The position numbers and the translations under genes are program-made. From Acidobacteriota bacterium (GTDB lineage Bacteria; Acidobacteriota; Vicinamibacteria; Vicinamibacterales; SCN-69-37): 7,500 nucleotides of DNA. The stretch spans positions 1-7,500 of the forward strand of contig JAKALV010000016.1 in assembly GCA_021824055.1 (NCBI GenBank). Reading direction: 5' to 3'. The notes beneath the pieces are model-generated. The model was not told where the DNA came from. It searched no databases and saw nothing but the letters and a program-made list of their open reading frames with translations. This document shows positions 6,481 through 7,500 of the stretch, in pieces. How positions within the stretch are numbered: the stretch's first letter is position 1; each line of letters begins with the position of its first letter.

Positions 6481-7082
6481 TGGACCGCCTGGGTGTCTTG
6501 ATCTCTGGGCGAGGGAGCAACCTGCAGGCGATCATCGATGCGATTCAGGCGGGGCGGCTCCGGGCGCGCATCGCGGTCGTGATTTCGAACCGCGCCGCTG
6601 CGCCGGGACTGGCGCGCGCCGCTGCGGCCGGGATCGAGACTGTGGTCCTGTCGCACCGCGCCGAGGCCTCGCGCGTCGTCTATGACCACGCGCTCGTGCG
6701 CGCGTTGAAGGACCGCGGCGTGACGCTCGTCTGTCTCGCTGGATTCATGCGGCTGCTGGGCGCGGTGTTCTGCGACGCGTTTCCGAACGCGATTCTCAAC
6801 GTCCACCCGTCGCTTCTGCCGGCGTTCCCCGGCGTGGATGCGCAGCGGCAGGCTCTCGACGCCGGCGTCGCGATCAGCGGCGCCACTGTGCACTTCGTCA
6901 CGCCCGAGCTCGATGCGGGACCGATCATTCTCCAGGCGGCGGTGCCCGTGCAGGCCGCGGACACCCTCGAGTCCTTGTCCGCACGCATCCTTGAGCAGGA
7001 ACATCAGATCCTGCCCGAGGCGATTCAGCTGGTGCTGGACGGCCGCTGCTATATCGACCGCGGACAGGTTGTGATTCGTTAG
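6480..7082 (+). CDS. purN: Phosphoribosylglycinamide formyltransferase (GAR transformylase)
   Basis: PurN transfers a formyl group from 10-formyltetrahydrofolate to GAR, producing FGAR, the substrate of PurL. The 200-residue product shows the phosphate-binding SGRGSNLQAII (9-19), the folate-side LAGFMRLL (86-93), the catalytic NVHPSLLPAFPG (107-118) with Asn107 and His109, and HFVTPELDAGPIILQ (138-152) with the catalytic Asp145. These correspond to the Asn-His-Asp set of E. coli PurN. Length is normal. The ATG at 6480 gives the conserved N-terminus (MDRLGVLISG). The frame is, however, open upstream through the RAYT repeat arm, and an ATG at 6426 would add 18 residues; GTG at 6477 is a further option. 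The gene is separated from the rest of the operon by the RAYT unit. Its TAG overlaps the convergent downstream gene by 4 bases. Confidence 0.97.
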   Translation: MDRLGVLISGRGSNLQAIIDAIQAGRLRARIAVVISNRAAAPGLARAAAAGIETVVLSHRAEASRVVYDHALVRALKDRGVTLVCLAGFMRLLGAVFCDAFPNAILNVHPSLLPAFPGVDAQRQALDAGVAISGATVHFVTPELDAGPIILQAAVPVQAADTLESLSARILEQEHQILPEAIQLVLDGRCYIDRGQVVIR

Positions 7083-7500
7083 GCCAGCGTCAGGATCGCC
7101 ACTTCAGGGGGGCAGTTGATCCGCAGCGGCACGTAGATCGTGCCGATACCGCGGCTCACAAACAGCGTGGTTCCGCCACGCCGCAGTGTCCCCTCGACGA
7201 TCGGAAAACGGAATCGATTCAGGGGGCCCATCGGGGGGATGACCACCTGTCCACCGTGGGTGTGCCCGCTCAGCACGAGCGGAATGCTGAGGGCCTGCGC
7301 TTCGGTCAGACGTCGGGGATCGTGCGCCACCAGCAGCGGCAGCGCCGACGGGTCAATCAGAGGCGCGATCTTCGCGGCGCGCTGCGTCCAGTACCGGATG
7401 CCGAGGAAGTCCACCGAGGCTCCGCCGACGGTGAGCCGGAGCCGGTCTTCGCGCAGCACTCGGACACCATGACGCGTCAGCGCGGCGGGCAGCACATGCT
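7079..7500 (-). CDS. Metallophosphoesterase, calcineurin-like (5' end beyond window)
   Basis: This is the C-terminal ~140 residues of a binuclear-metal phosphoesterase. LLVAHDPRR carries the fourth-block histidine and LVLSGHTHGGQVV carries the GHTHGGQ metal-binding motif. The closing segment, SRGIGTIYVPLRINCPPEVAILTLA, is characteristic of the YkuE/YaeI-like branch (known members are membrane-associated or exported phosphoesterases, some acting on UDP-sugar lipids). The frame is open to base 7500, and the GTG at 7495 is not a credible start because the family's N-terminal metal motifs are missing. The gene converges with purN and shares 4 bases at the stop codons, leaving no room for a conventional terminator. 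Substrate and localisation cannot be judged without the N-terminus. Confidence 0.9.
   Translation of the reverse strand, partial: HVLPAALTRHGVRVLREDRLRLTVGGASVDFLGIRYWTQRAAKIAPLIDPSALPLLVAHDPRRLTEAQALSIPLVLSGHTHGGQVVIPPMGPLNRFRFPIVEGTLRRGGTTLFVSRGIGTIYVPLRINCPPEVAILTLA

Noticed and set aside
5690..6488. GCGGTCC (5690-5696) and its inverse GGACCGC (6482-6488) as an outward extension of the inverted repeat
   Set aside because: It needs a 3-base gap, is only 7 bases long in GC-rich DNA, and on the right falls in conserved purN codons, so chance is the simpler explanation.
6347..6535. Longer N-terminus for the RAYT reaching into purN on the - strand
   Set aside because: The family begins near MPRRPRV, which has a GAGG ribosome site. 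The extension just reads the repeat arm and the 5' end of purN.

Overview
The window is a GC-rich bacterial segment dominated by a de novo purine biosynthesis (pur) gene run on the + strand. The order is purL (3' part only), purF, an exported HEAT-like repeat protein, purM, a class I SAM-dependent methyltransferase, an inserted RAYT-type transposase element on the - strand, and purN. The 3' part of a metallophosphoesterase gene then enters convergently at the right edge. High GC, a GTG start for purM, an Fe-S type PurF, small-type PurL and a RAYT unit ending in GGGGTCAGAGCC-like arms would fit an Acidobacteriota-like soil bacterium. That placement is an impression from gene content, not something the sequence proves.

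Layout: 1-4870 is a tightly packed transcription unit. purL and purF are 6 bases apart, and purF and the HEAT-like gene share an ATGA overlap. purM follows the HEAT-like gene after 3 bases, and purM and the methyltransferase share another ATGA overlap. Region 5671-6479 breaks this packing. It holds a ~780 bp unit bounded by ~54 bp imperfect inverted repeats (5701-5754 and 6427-6480) around a Y1/HUH transposase of the REP-associated (RAYT) class. The right arm ends on the first base of the purN start codon, so the element lies directly against purN. The transposase frame runs out through the left arm and overlaps the methyltransferase 3' end. purN and the metallophosphoesterase then overlap tail to tail by 4 bases.

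How the genes work together: PurF makes phosphoribosylamine from PRPP and glutamine, PurN formylates GAR, PurL converts FGAR to FGAM (with PurQ and PurS, not in this window), and PurM closes the imidazole ring to give AIR. PurD, the step between PurF and PurN, is not seen here. The HEAT-like protein and the methyltransferase have no known purine role. They appear to be co-expressed passengers or uncharacterised partners.

The most interesting points are the nearly abutting insertion of a complete RAYT unit in front of purN, and outward-open frames in both arms of that unit that encode related peptides. I found no CRISPR array, tRNA or rRNA, and nothing that clearly looks like a wholly new system.
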